DNA from: Planctomycetota bacterium | GTDB lineage: Bacteria > Planctomycetota > Planctomycetia > Gemmatales > Gemmataceae | Assembly: GCA_017306025.1 (NCBI GenBank) | Contig: JAFKJJ010000541.1 | Span: 1-51,677 of the forward strand | Reading direction: 5' to 3' | Length of the DNA stretch: 51,677 nt | Shown here: positions 40,608 through 48,556 of the stretch, piece after piece | Position numbering within the stretch: the stretch's first letter is position 1 | Layout: each line of letters begins with the position of its first letter | Position numbers and translations under genes: made by a program | The notes under the pieces: generated by a model | The model's input: the letters and a program-made list of their open reading frames with translations, nothing else | What the model was told of the DNA's origin: nothing | Databases searched by the model: none

Positions 40608-42848
40608 TTACGCCCCGCCCAGGAGTTCAACGCAGGCCAAGTCGCGCCACAGGTTTTGCCCACTGGTCTCCGCTGTGGCGAGAGCACTGGCGAAGGCACC
40701 TTCAACGCTTCGACCGGACGCGAGTTCCTTCGCCAAGAGGGGAAAAAATATCTGCGCGAATACCACCCGCAGGAGGAAGCGTGACCCCATACAGCGCTGC
40801 GCCCCACCGTGGAGGAGGAGCGGGGCGGCGCCCGTCGGAAATTCGCCCCACTGCATCTCGTAAACACCGGACTCGCAGGCGGAGAGGATGACCAGCGGGC
40901 TGTTGACCGTGTCCGGCATCACCTCGTGCATCTCGACCGGAACCGTATCCCCGCCGTCGCCAGCGACCTCGAAGGTGGCGAGTTGCCCGGTCTCCGTCGC
41001 GACTACCTTGCCGTGGCAAGAGAGGTGGACGATGCGCGCCGATGCCAGCGCCGCCCGGATGTCCGCCACCCTGCAGGAGGGAACGAATTCTCCCCGGCCC
41101 CCGAACTCCGCGACGAAGCGTCGCGATTCGTCCTTGAGATCGATCGCCTCTGCCGTCCCGTGGCCGAGCGCGACCGCCGACACGTCGGCGGTCGTCACCG
41201 TTGTCTGGCACGCCGTCCTGAGCAGAAAGCCGAACCCGGTCGAGAACGCAAGCTGAGTCCACGGGGCTCCCTGAGCGTGCAGGACGGCTCGCCAAGGCAC
41301 CAGATGCAGAATTGAGTACGGAGTCATGCCGCAGATGCGCGCAGTGCCGACTGCGTGCAGAAGTCTCCCGGCGAATGCGTGGTACAGATCGGGAATCGAA
41401 CGCTCCCCCACCCACTGCACAAGCCTGTGGGGGATCATCTTCGTCGCGTCGATGAGGTCGTTACCCTCGGCGAGGGTCGTCGGCCAGGGGGCAGTCACGA
41501 CCTCTATCCGGTCATTCCAGACCACGAAGGCGAGAAGTTCCGGCGGGAGCACTGCCAGCACCACGGCGCACTCGCCGGCGCGGAGCGTGTTCTGCGCCTC
41601 CCGGACGGCAGTGGTATCCACGGCGTGCTCGGAATGCGCGAACGGATTGCGCCGGATCGCTTCGGTGAGAAAGGCCGGGTGCAGTTCGCGGTAGTGCAGA
41701 AGGGAGCGACCGGCTTCGAATGTGGCGAGGGCCTCAAGCGGTCGGTGGTCATTGAGGAGATGACGCGCGAGCATTCGGAAGTGGTTGTGCATTGACCGGG
41801 TGACCGCAGCGAAGTCGGCGGCGACGATGTCCCGGCCAAGCCGCTCGTACCAGCGCCGCGCACCGTCAATAAGGACGGGCAAGATCGTCGCGTCCGGTGC
41901 CCCTTTCAGGCGCAGCAGTTCACCCTCGGTCCCCCGGAGCATCGCGATGTGCGGGTCGTCATACGGGATCGCGCCTTCGAGGGAGCGCGCGTGTGCGATA
42001 AACCGCATCCCCTCGTCGGGGGCGGACACGTCCTCAGCCGCCCGAGCTCCGATGCAGTACCGCAGATACCCCGTACGCAGCTGTCCGTGGGAAAGGGAAT
42101 AGGCGGCAGCATCCAACAGCATCCCCTCCCTGTCTTCGGCGGGCACGAGCGCAGACCCCATCTGGATGGCCGCGATCTTGATCCGGAAGACCTGATCGTC
42201 GTCTCCAGAGCCGCTCGCGATGGCCTGGGCCTCCTTCAGCGCAAGTTCGGCGGGCATCAACTCGTCCAGATGGGTCAGCGCGAGGGCCAAGTTCGTCAGC
42301 GTTTCGGCGTACCCCTCGCGCACGCCGGCCCCCAGTTCTCGGAAGATCACCCTGGCATTCTCGTACTGTTCGACGGCCCCTTTCCAGCGTCGCAGGTACA
42401 GGTAGCTGCTCCCGTAGGAATTGAAGACGTGCGCCTGCTGGAGCCTGATAGGTTCCCGCTCTCGCTCGCACCGCTTCAGGAGTTCCTCTGCCCGCCCGGC
42501 CGCCGCGTCGAAGAGGGGCAGAGACTCCGCCCACCGCCCCTGGCGGCCCACTGCTTCCGCTAAATTGCGGTGGAACTGCACCTCGGACGGCGCGTGCAGA
42601 CAGCCCTTATCGCCGATGACCTTGAGTGATCGGCGCAGGCACTCTTCGGCCTCCGGATACCGGTCGAGTTTCTGCAAGGCCTGCCCCTTGTTCCCCAGCG
42701 CCAAACCGTAAGCTGGGGAGCCCTCCGGTTCGTTGTCGAAGAGCGCGATCGCGTCCTGCCACCGCAATTCGGCGCAGGCGCGCATGGCGTTGATGTAGTT
42801 CTCGGTCACGGAATCGAGAGGCGTGTGGCTTTGCTCAAACGGAACCAT
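40608..42848 (-). CDS. TPR-CHAT protein (caspase-fold protease)
   Basis: 746 residues. The first 400 residues hold tetratricopeptide-like helix pairs (GLALGNKGQALQKLDRYPEA, LRRWKGAVEQYENARVIF, ALTHLDELMPAELALKEA). The carboxy half is a CHAT caspase-like domain with the catalytic His in VHLSCHGKV and Cys in VILSACESG. Both residues are present, so an active protease is likely. CHAT proteins often act as effectors in conflict systems, cutting a partner when a sensor is triggered. No obvious partner such as a gasdermin or RAMP complex lies beside it. The ATG 42848 follows GGAGGAA; an earlier in-frame start adds a low-complexity leader. Confidence 0.88.
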   Translation of the reverse strand: MVPFEQSHTPLDSVTENYINAMRACAELRWQDAIALFDNEPEGSPAYGLALGNKGQALQKLDRYPEAEECLRRSLKVIGDKGCLHAPSEVQFHRNLAEAVGRQGRWAESLPLFDAAAGRAEELLKRCEREREPIRLQQAHVFNSYGSSYLYLRRWKGAVEQYENARVIFRELGAGVREGYAETLTNLALALTHLDELMPAELALKEAQAIASGSGDDDQVFRIKIAAIQMGSALVPAEDREGMLLDAAAYSLSHGQLRTGYLRYCIGARAAEDVSAPDEGMRFIAHARSLEGAIPYDDPHIAMLRGTEGELLRLKGAPDATILPVLIDGARRWYERLGRDIVAADFAAVTRSMHNHFRMLARHLLNDHRPLEALATFEAGRSLLHYRELHPAFLTEAIRRNPFAHSEHAVDTTAVREAQNTLRAGECAVVLAVLPPELLAFVVWNDRIEVVTAPWPTTLAEGNDLIDATKMIPHRLVQWVGERSIPDLYHAFAGRLLHAVGTARICGMTPYSILHLVPWRAVLHAQGAPWTQLAFSTGFGFLLRTACQTTVTTADVSAVALGHGTAEAIDLKDESRRFVAEFGGRGEFVPSCRVADIRAALASARIVHLSCHGKVVATETGQLATFEVAGDGGDTVPVEMHEVMPDTVNSPLVILSACESGVYEMQWGEFPTGAAPLLLHGGAQRCMGSRFLLRVVFAQIFFPLLAKELASGRSVEGAFASALATAETSGQNLWRDLACVELLGGA

Positions 42849-43403
42849 CGCGGTTATTCCTCCACGCGGTCGTGCGGGTGATCTTCTCCAGTTTGTGGAC
42901 AGTTCCGCGCGTCCGCGGGTTCGATCGGCACTTCCGCAACATCGGTCATTCGGCACTCGCGGGCGTGCAGCGCCGGGACTTCCTCATTTTACCTGATGCG
43001 GCACGGCGTTTCGGGCGGGCGTTCACCGTCCGTGGGGAGAAGCGGATAGCTTCACGATGGGCGGGAGAAGATCATGAATTGCGGCTGCTGACCCGCGTAC
43101 GTCGCCCGCGGCCGAAGGGCGGTGATCATTGCAACACACGAGTTGTCGATCAGGTTACAGATCCGTGTCGCACGCTCCGCCATCGACCCACAAAGCAATC
43201 GCCCGTTGTCAGTCGACACCGCGCTGGAGGGAGACGCGAGAAGGTGTCCGCGATGGCTCTGTCCGAGAATGTCCGAGAATGGCATGGAAACGGTCGTAAA
43301 ACGCGCTACACTGTGTAATGTCGGGAAGCCCGGAGGCGGGCGGACGAAAGCCAAAAGTCACTGGAAAACAAGGCGTTTTCGCTGCGAAGGGCGTGATCCA
43401 CGT
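42849..43403. other. Intergenic, no gene recognised
   Basis: About 555 bases upstream of the CHAT gene and before the tRNA fragment. Open frames exist on both strands but have no family support. One minus-strand frame contains the string DSNPQPPDRQSG, a well-known spurious translation across tRNA genes. The left attachment junction of the element may lie at its right end. Confidence 0.5.
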
Positions 43404-43451
<48 letters not shown>

Positions 43452-43629
43452 CTCATATTCTGTAAGCACTTGCGGCGGGTCTTGACCGCCGGGCACCGGC
43501 GATAATAGGTCGCCGGTGCCTCATAAGTGCCTCCTGTGTCAATCGTGTCGCACCGTGTGGCAAACCGGGGTCGGACGACCCGCCCCGGTCTCACCCACCA
43601 CGTGTCCCGTCAAGGGGAGCGACACCTAC

Positions 43630-44874
43630 ATGGCCAACCTGGGGAAAAAAGGCGACGTCTTCTGCGTCCGGTTCCGGCTCCGCGGCAAGGAGTACAAGAA
43701 GTCCCTGAAAACGAGGGACGAGTCCGCCGCCCGCGCCGCCCTGCACCTGATCGAACTCACCCTCCACCGCCTGCACACCGGCCAGCTCCACGTCCCGGAT
43801 CGGGTCGATCCCGGCGACTTCGTCGTCAGCGGCGGCACCATGACCGAGCCCGCCGAGCCGAACCCGCCGGTGGAGCCCGCGCCGCTACCTTCGACGCGCG
43901 AGCTGGTCGACCTCTACACCGCCGCGATCAAAACCCTGGTCGCCCCGTCGTACCACGCCAGTCAGGCGATGCACCTGAGGCACCTGCTGAGGCACCTCGG
44001 CGGCCGCGCCGACCGCCCGTGCGACGCGGTCACCGTCCGCGACCTCGACGGGTTCGTCCAGGCGCGGCTGGCGGCGCGGCACCCGAACACCGCCGAGCGA
44101 GAGCGGATCACCCTGCTCCAGTTCTACAAGTGGGTCGTCCGCCAACAGTACCTGCCCGCTTCGCCCGCCACCGGGCTGTCCCCGATCAAGGGGGGCGAGG
44201 ACCGGCCACCGTTCCGCACGGCCACCGAGATCGAGCGGATCATCGCCCGGGGCGGGCTGAACGACGAAGAGCGGCTCGACCTGTGGGACACCCTCTACCT
44301 GAGTCCGCCTGAGATCGCTGGACTACTAGCGACGGTTCGGGCGAACATCGCCCTCGACTACGGCTTTCTGCTGCACGCCATCCCGGCCTACACCGGGATG
44401 CGACGGGGCGAGGTGCTCCGGCTGCGGTGGATCGACGTTGACCTGGACGAAGGGTTCGTGTCGGCCCGCAGCCGCAAGCAGTCTCGGCGGAAGCGGGAGA
44501 CGGTGCGGCGGATCCCCCTTCACCCCGAATTGAAGGCCGAACTCGTCGCCTGGCGGGAGATGCGGGTCCGGGGCCAGCACGTCATCTGCGAGCCGGACGG
44601 GGCCGGACCGATCAACAACGACCGGGCGAACCGGGTCTTCTGGCAGCCGATGCGCGGCACGACTTGGTGCCTGGACAACGGCCGGGATCTGTTCAAGGTC
44701 GGGTTCCACACCTACCGGCACTCGTTCGCCTCGAACCTGGCGGCGGCCGCGGTCGACCAGCGGGTGATCGACGAGATGATGGGGCACACCACCGAGGCGA
44801 TGCGGAAGCGGTACCGGCACCTCTTTCCCGCGGCGAAGACGTCCGCGATCGAAAGTTTCTCACTGGTCAAGTAA
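43630..44874 (+). CDS. Tyrosine recombinase (integrase)
   Basis: 414 residues from an ATG preceded by AGGGGAG; the frame is open further upstream but crosses the spacer. An amino core-binding domain carries the YHASQAMHLRHLLRHLGG region. The catalytic domain has Arg in YTGMRRGEVLRLRWID, then FHTYRHSFASNLAA with the HxxR, MGHTTEAM with the second His, and the Tyr nucleophile in KRYRHLF. All active-site residues are present. It should recombine the tRNA-Asp half site next to it. Confidence 0.93.
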   Translation: MANLGKKGDVFCVRFRLRGKEYKKSLKTRDESAARAALHLIELTLHRLHTGQLHVPDRVDPGDFVVSGGTMTEPAEPNPPVEPAPLPSTRELVDLYTAAIKTLVAPSYHASQAMHLRHLLRHLGGRADRPCDAVTVRDLDGFVQARLAARHPNTAERERITLLQFYKWVVRQQYLPASPATGLSPIKGGEDRPPFRTATEIERIIARGGLNDEERLDLWDTLYLSPPEIAGLLATVRANIALDYGFLLHAIPAYTGMRRGEVLRLRWIDVDLDEGFVSARSRKQSRRKRETVRRIPLHPELKAELVAWREMRVRGQHVICEPDGAGPINNDRANRVFWQPMRGTTWCLDNGRDLFKVGFHTYRHSFASNLAAAAVDQRVIDEMMGHTTEAMRKRYRHLFPAAKTSAIESFSLVK

Positions 44875-44883
44875 ACCGGACTG

Positions 44884-44921
44884 GGCGTCGGAGTCTCGCG
44901 TCTTGACTCCGACGCCTTGTT
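44884..44921 (+). terminator. Intrinsic terminator after the integrase
   Basis: GGCGTCGGAGTC (44884-44895) pairs perfectly over 12 bases with GACTCCGACGCC (44905-44916), followed by TTGTTG. It lies 10 bases past the integrase stop. Confidence 0.8.
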
Positions 44922-45226
44922 GCACGATCGAACAGTGCCAGTCCACGAAATGGGTTTGCCACTTGACGGGTGAGCGGCCGCGTCGATAACATTTCCACTC
45001 ACGGGCGAGGCTTCCGCGTCTCACCCGCCTTGTTGTCCGGCCGCCCATGCCGGCAACTTCCGACATAGCCCTGGCACCCACCAGTCACGACGCCAGTTCG
45101 GCTCGGTCGGAGATCGTCTACCCACACCATCCCAAACTTGTTTCGTGACTCCGCGGTGCCGGAGCTACCCGCGCTCGGTCGCGTCGCGACCCTCGCGGGA
45201 AACCGTGCCCACCGAGGAGCCACGCT
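44922..45226. other. Intergenic, no gene recognised
   Basis: About 300 bases between the integrase terminator and the helix-turn-helix gene. It probably holds the promoter for the replication genes. Nothing more specific is visible. Confidence 0.4.
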
Positions 45227-45625
45227 ATGCGCGAGTTCACCGGCCCGCCGCAACCGGGCCACCGACCGCCCGACCCGCGGCCGACATCCCTGGACGAGGT
45301 TCTCCGCGAACTTCGGGTGATCAAGGGTGAGGTCGCAGACGTCAAGCAGGCCGTCATGTGTCTGCCGACGGTCGAGTCCGGGGTGAGGGATCTGAAAGAC
45401 CGGTTCAACCGGCGGACCAAGACGCACCTCACCGTTGAGGAGGTGGCCGAGATCACCGGCCGCGCCCCCTACACGGTGCGGCGCTGGATCAAGGAGAAGC
45501 GGATCCGGGCGCAGCGGATCAAGGACGGCGGGCCGAAGGGCCGCCTGCTCATTCTGCGGGAGGAGATCGAGCGGTTGATCGCCGACGGCCTCGGGGCCGA
45601 GGTGCCGGACGCGGTGCTCGCCTGA
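45227..45625 (+). CDS. Helix-turn-helix protein (excisionase-like)
   Basis: 132 residues. A coiled region (DEVLRELRVIKGEVADVKQA) precedes a HTH_17-type domain: LTVEEVAEITGRAPYTVRRW, IKEKRIRAQRI and LLILREEIERLI. Such proteins act as excisionases or small regulators in integrated elements. It follows the integrase and precedes the replication genes in the same direction. Confidence 0.82.
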   Translation: MREFTGPPQPGHRPPDPRPTSLDEVLRELRVIKGEVADVKQAVMCLPTVESGVRDLKDRFNRRTKTHLTVEEVAEITGRAPYTVRRWIKEKRIRAQRIKDGGPKGRLLILREEIERLIADGLGAEVPDAVLA

Positions 45626-45688
45626 AACGGTGCGGGCACCGCCCCGGCGAAGGGGGTGCCCGCGGTGGACATCACTGAGGGAGAACTC

Positions 45689-46453
45689 ATGAAAAGCGTA
45701 AGGAAGTCAAAGTCCAAAGGCAAACCCCAACGCCCCGATCCGCACGAGCTCGAGGGGGATCGCGTCGATCACCGCGAGCAACTCGTCAACGAGGGCCGGT
45801 CGGGCCCGGTCGAGCTGGTCTCGATCCCGGCCGACATGGTCACCGCGCTGCTCGCGATCATGCTCGACGTCGATCCGAAGTTCATTGCCCCCGAACTGAT
45901 CGGCGACGGCAAGGGAACCGTGGGGTTCCGGCTCTACAAGCAACTCGTGGCGAATTGGCTCGACCACGACCCGCTGTTCAAGAAGGCCGAGGTCCGACAC
46001 TCCGGGACCGGGGTGCACGTCCTGTTCCGGTTCGACCGCCCCGTCGAGTTCCAGTCGGTCGGAGACCGGCAGCGCTGGCAGGGGGTCGTGAAGGCCATCC
46101 AGTCAGCGATACCCACCGACCCGACCGCGCCCGGCATCACGGCCCTGACGCGGCCGGTCGGCAGCACGAACAGCAAGAACGGAAAGGTGGTCAAGGTTCT
46201 GCGGCCGGGCACGCCGGTGACAGCCGACGAGGTGCTCGACTTCTACGGCCGCCTCCGGTCCAAGCCGTTCCTGACCGTCGCCCGCCTGCTGTTCGGGACG
46301 GACCGGGTCTCCCCTTGCCCGGTGTGCAAGGGTAAGGGGCGGAACCTCGCGGCCGGGGATCGGGTCGGGCACTGCTACGGCGGCTGCGGCAAGGTCGGGC
46401 TCGCCGACCTGCTCGGGACGTTCATGACCCAGCAACCGGGCGGGGAGGACTGA
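45689..46453 (+). CDS. Primase-like replication protein
   Basis: 254 residues from the ATG that follows GAGGGAGAACTC; an in-frame start exists 33 bases upstream. The middle contains AEVRHSGTGVHVLFRFDRPV and ITALTRPVGSTNSKNGKVVK, the pattern seen in archaeo-eukaryotic-type primase domains of phages and mobile elements. A zinc-knuckle-like CPVCKGKGRN...HCYGGCG sits near the end. It lies 2 bases before the helicase-like gene, so both are probably made together. Confidence 0.6.
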   Translation: MKSVRKSKSKGKPQRPDPHELEGDRVDHREQLVNEGRSGPVELVSIPADMVTALLAIMLDVDPKFIAPELIGDGKGTVGFRLYKQLVANWLDHDPLFKKAEVRHSGTGVHVLFRFDRPVEFQSVGDRQRWQGVVKAIQSAIPTDPTAPGITALTRPVGSTNSKNGKVVKVLRPGTPVTADEVLDFYGRLRSKPFLTVARLLFGTDRVSPCPVCKGKGRNLAAGDRVGHCYGGCGKVGLADLLGTFMTQQPGGED

Positions 46454-46455
46454 CC

Positions 46456-47907
46456 ATGGCCACCGGCAAGAAGCCGAAAAGTAAACAGAAGGGACCCTCG
46501 CCGGCGGAGCAACTGGCCGGGAACCTGTTCGCCGGCGTCCGCGCCGCGGAGTCGGCCCCGCCGCCCGGCGCCCGGGACCTGCCCGTCATCCGCGGCGTCA
46601 ACCCCGGGGGGCTATTCCTCGGGTCGCAGGAAGCGGTCACCCACGGCGTTGCCCGGGTGATGGTCGAGAGCGGCCGCGTATTCTCGTACGGCAACGGTCT
46701 GGTCGTGGCGTCGGCAGACACCGGGCCGGACGCGGTCATCCGCACGATTCAGACCGGAACTCAGACGGAGTCGTGCGCCGGCGGCGTGCTGGCCAACCTG
46801 TTGGTCTGCGAGTACGAGGGCCGGGACCAGACGTTCCAGTTCTCCCTTCCGCCGAAGGCGCTGAACGTCATCCTCAATGCGGAGCCGTTGGCAAATGCCC
46901 TCCCTCGGATCGACCTGTATTCGCGCCGGCCGCTGTTTGGTCCGGACTTCACGCTCCTCGGTCCCGGCTACCACCCGGGTCCGGGGTACCTGATTCACGG
47001 ACCGGCCGTCGAGCCCGACCTAGACCCCCTTTCCGTCAGTGATTACCCAATCGACCGTCTGCCGACACGGCTGCGAGAACTCCTCAACGGGTTCTGCTTC
47101 CGGGCAGAGGCCGACCTGGTAAACACCCTCGGTTTGTTCCTCACCGGGGTGCTGATCAATCACTTCGTCGTCGCCCTCAAGGCGGTGGCGCTGGTGGACG
47201 GCAACCAGCCCGGGGTAGGGAAGACCCTGCTACTGCGGGTGCTCGGGATCGTGCTCGACGGGGTTGATCCGAACCTGATCCACTACACCGCCGACGACGA
47301 GGAACTCCAGAAGCGGATGTGCGCGACCCTCCGCCGCGGGGTGCAGTCGGTCCTCGTGGTCGACAACGCCAAGCAGCCGAGCGGGACGCCGGTCAGCAGC
47401 CCGGCGTTCGAGAGCAACTCCATGGCACCGGAGATCTCGCTCCGCATCCTCGGGGTCTCCACCAACTACGTCCGTCCGAACGACGTGGTCTGGGCGCTGA
47501 CCATGAACCAGACCCGCGTCAGCCCCGACATCATGTCCCGCGGGCTGCCGATCCGTCTGAGCTACGAGGGCCCGCCGGAGAAGCGGACGTTCGCCGGCCC
47601 GGACCCGATCGAGTACGCCCGCGAGCACCGGGTCGAGCTGCTCGGGGAACTGGCCGGGATGGTGGTCCGCTGGTCCCAGGCCGGCCGGCCAGAAGGAACC
47701 CGATCGCACCGCCTTCACCGCTGGGCCAAACTGATCGGCGGCATCCTGGAGGCGAACGGGTTCGACGGCTTCCTGACGAACTACGAGGAGGCCGCCCAGT
47801 CCTTCAACGCGGAACTCGAAGAGCTGACCGCACTGGCCGAGGCGGCACTGGCCGCCGCGGGCGGGCCGGTCGTGACCTTGCCCATGGAGGAGGAAGACGA
47901 TGAGTGA
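46456..47907 (+). CDS. AAA/helicase-like replication ATPase
   Basis: 483 residues. Walker A DGNQPGVGKTLLLRVLG at about residue 256, Walker B SVLVVDNAK, and a sensor region VVWALTMNQTRVSPDIMSRG with an Arg finger candidate. The build fits the ATPases that follow primase domains in mobile elements and unwind DNA. The amino 200 residues have no recognised domain. It overlaps the next gene by 8 bases. Confidence 0.75.
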   Translation: MATGKKPKSKQKGPSPAEQLAGNLFAGVRAAESAPPPGARDLPVIRGVNPGGLFLGSQEAVTHGVARVMVESGRVFSYGNGLVVASADTGPDAVIRTIQTGTQTESCAGGVLANLLVCEYEGRDQTFQFSLPPKALNVILNAEPLANALPRIDLYSRRPLFGPDFTLLGPGYHPGPGYLIHGPAVEPDLDPLSVSDYPIDRLPTRLRELLNGFCFRAEADLVNTLGLFLTGVLINHFVVALKAVALVDGNQPGVGKTLLLRVLGIVLDGVDPNLIHYTADDEELQKRMCATLRRGVQSVLVVDNAKQPSGTPVSSPAFESNSMAPEISLRILGVSTNYVRPNDVVWALTMNQTRVSPDIMSRGLPIRLSYEGPPEKRTFAGPDPIEYAREHRVELLGELAGMVVRWSQAGRPEGTRSHRLHRWAKLIGGILEANGFDGFLTNYEEAAQSFNAELEELTALAEAALAAAGGPVVTLPMEEEDDE

Positions 47908-48316
47908 GAACGCGGCGACGAAGTCCTGGACGGCGGCGAAGTGGCTCCCGGTCGTTCAGTCGGCCGGGGTGCTGACCGAGATGCTCGGTCAGGCCAAGAA
48001 CGACCAGGCCCGGGCGATTGCGGTCGGCAAGTTCCTCAGCGCAAAGGTCGGCCAGGAGATACCCGTGACGCAGGGCGGCCGCACCGGCAAGGCCGTCCTC
48101 AGGTCCGCCGGCGGGAGGGCCCGCCAGAAGACTTACTACTTCGAGGTCATCTGGGATGCGCCGGCCACCGCGCCAGCACCCGCCGTGCCCGGTGCCGCCC
48201 GGCACAAGGGTGAGCCCTGCCGCCGCAAGAAGTCGAAGAAGCAAAAGCCGCGGCCGGAGAAATCGGCGGCGAAATCCAAACGCGCCCGGACCGGCGGCAA
48301 CGACGAGCAGTGGTGA
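47900..48316 (+). CDS. Small basic protein, probably DNA-binding
   Basis: 138 residues, with a folded-looking amino part (WTAAKWLPVVQSAGVLTEML) and a very Lys/Arg-rich carboxy tail beginning CRRKKSKKQKPRPEKSAAKS. No family recognised. Coupled to the helicase-like gene by overlap. A role as accessory DNA-binding protein in replication is likely from charge and context. Confidence 0.6.
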   Translation: MSENAATKSWTAAKWLPVVQSAGVLTEMLGQAKNDQARAIAVGKFLSAKVGQEIPVTQGGRTGKAVLRSAGGRARQKTYYFEVIWDAPATAPAPAVPGAARHKGEPCRRKKSKKQKPRPEKSAAKSKRARTGGNDEQW

Positions 48317-48556
48317 GTCGTGTCGGGAGACCGCCGCGGCGGCAGGGGTCGCCCGGCGGCTCCCGGTGTGGTGAATGTGGTGAATTGGTTCCGCCCTGCA
48401 CGCCCTCCGGCTCGCACACCGGAAGGACCGGCGCGGCGACGGATCCGAGGTCACTTCAACTCACCCCGGCCTCGCCCAAGGTGGCTAAGGTACAGCCACG
48501 TAATCAGTTAGCGGTGGTGAATTGAAGGCCATTAGCCTTTCACCGGGGTGATAGTA

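Noticed and set aside
42872-43318. 148-residue plus-strand frame upstream of the tRNA fragment
   Set aside because: No ribosome binding site, no family match, Arg-rich composition typical of non-coding high-GC sequence.
48317-48547. GTGGTGAAT repeats before the polymerase gene as an origin iteron array
   Set aside because: Only two or three short copies without regular spacing or an AT-rich region.
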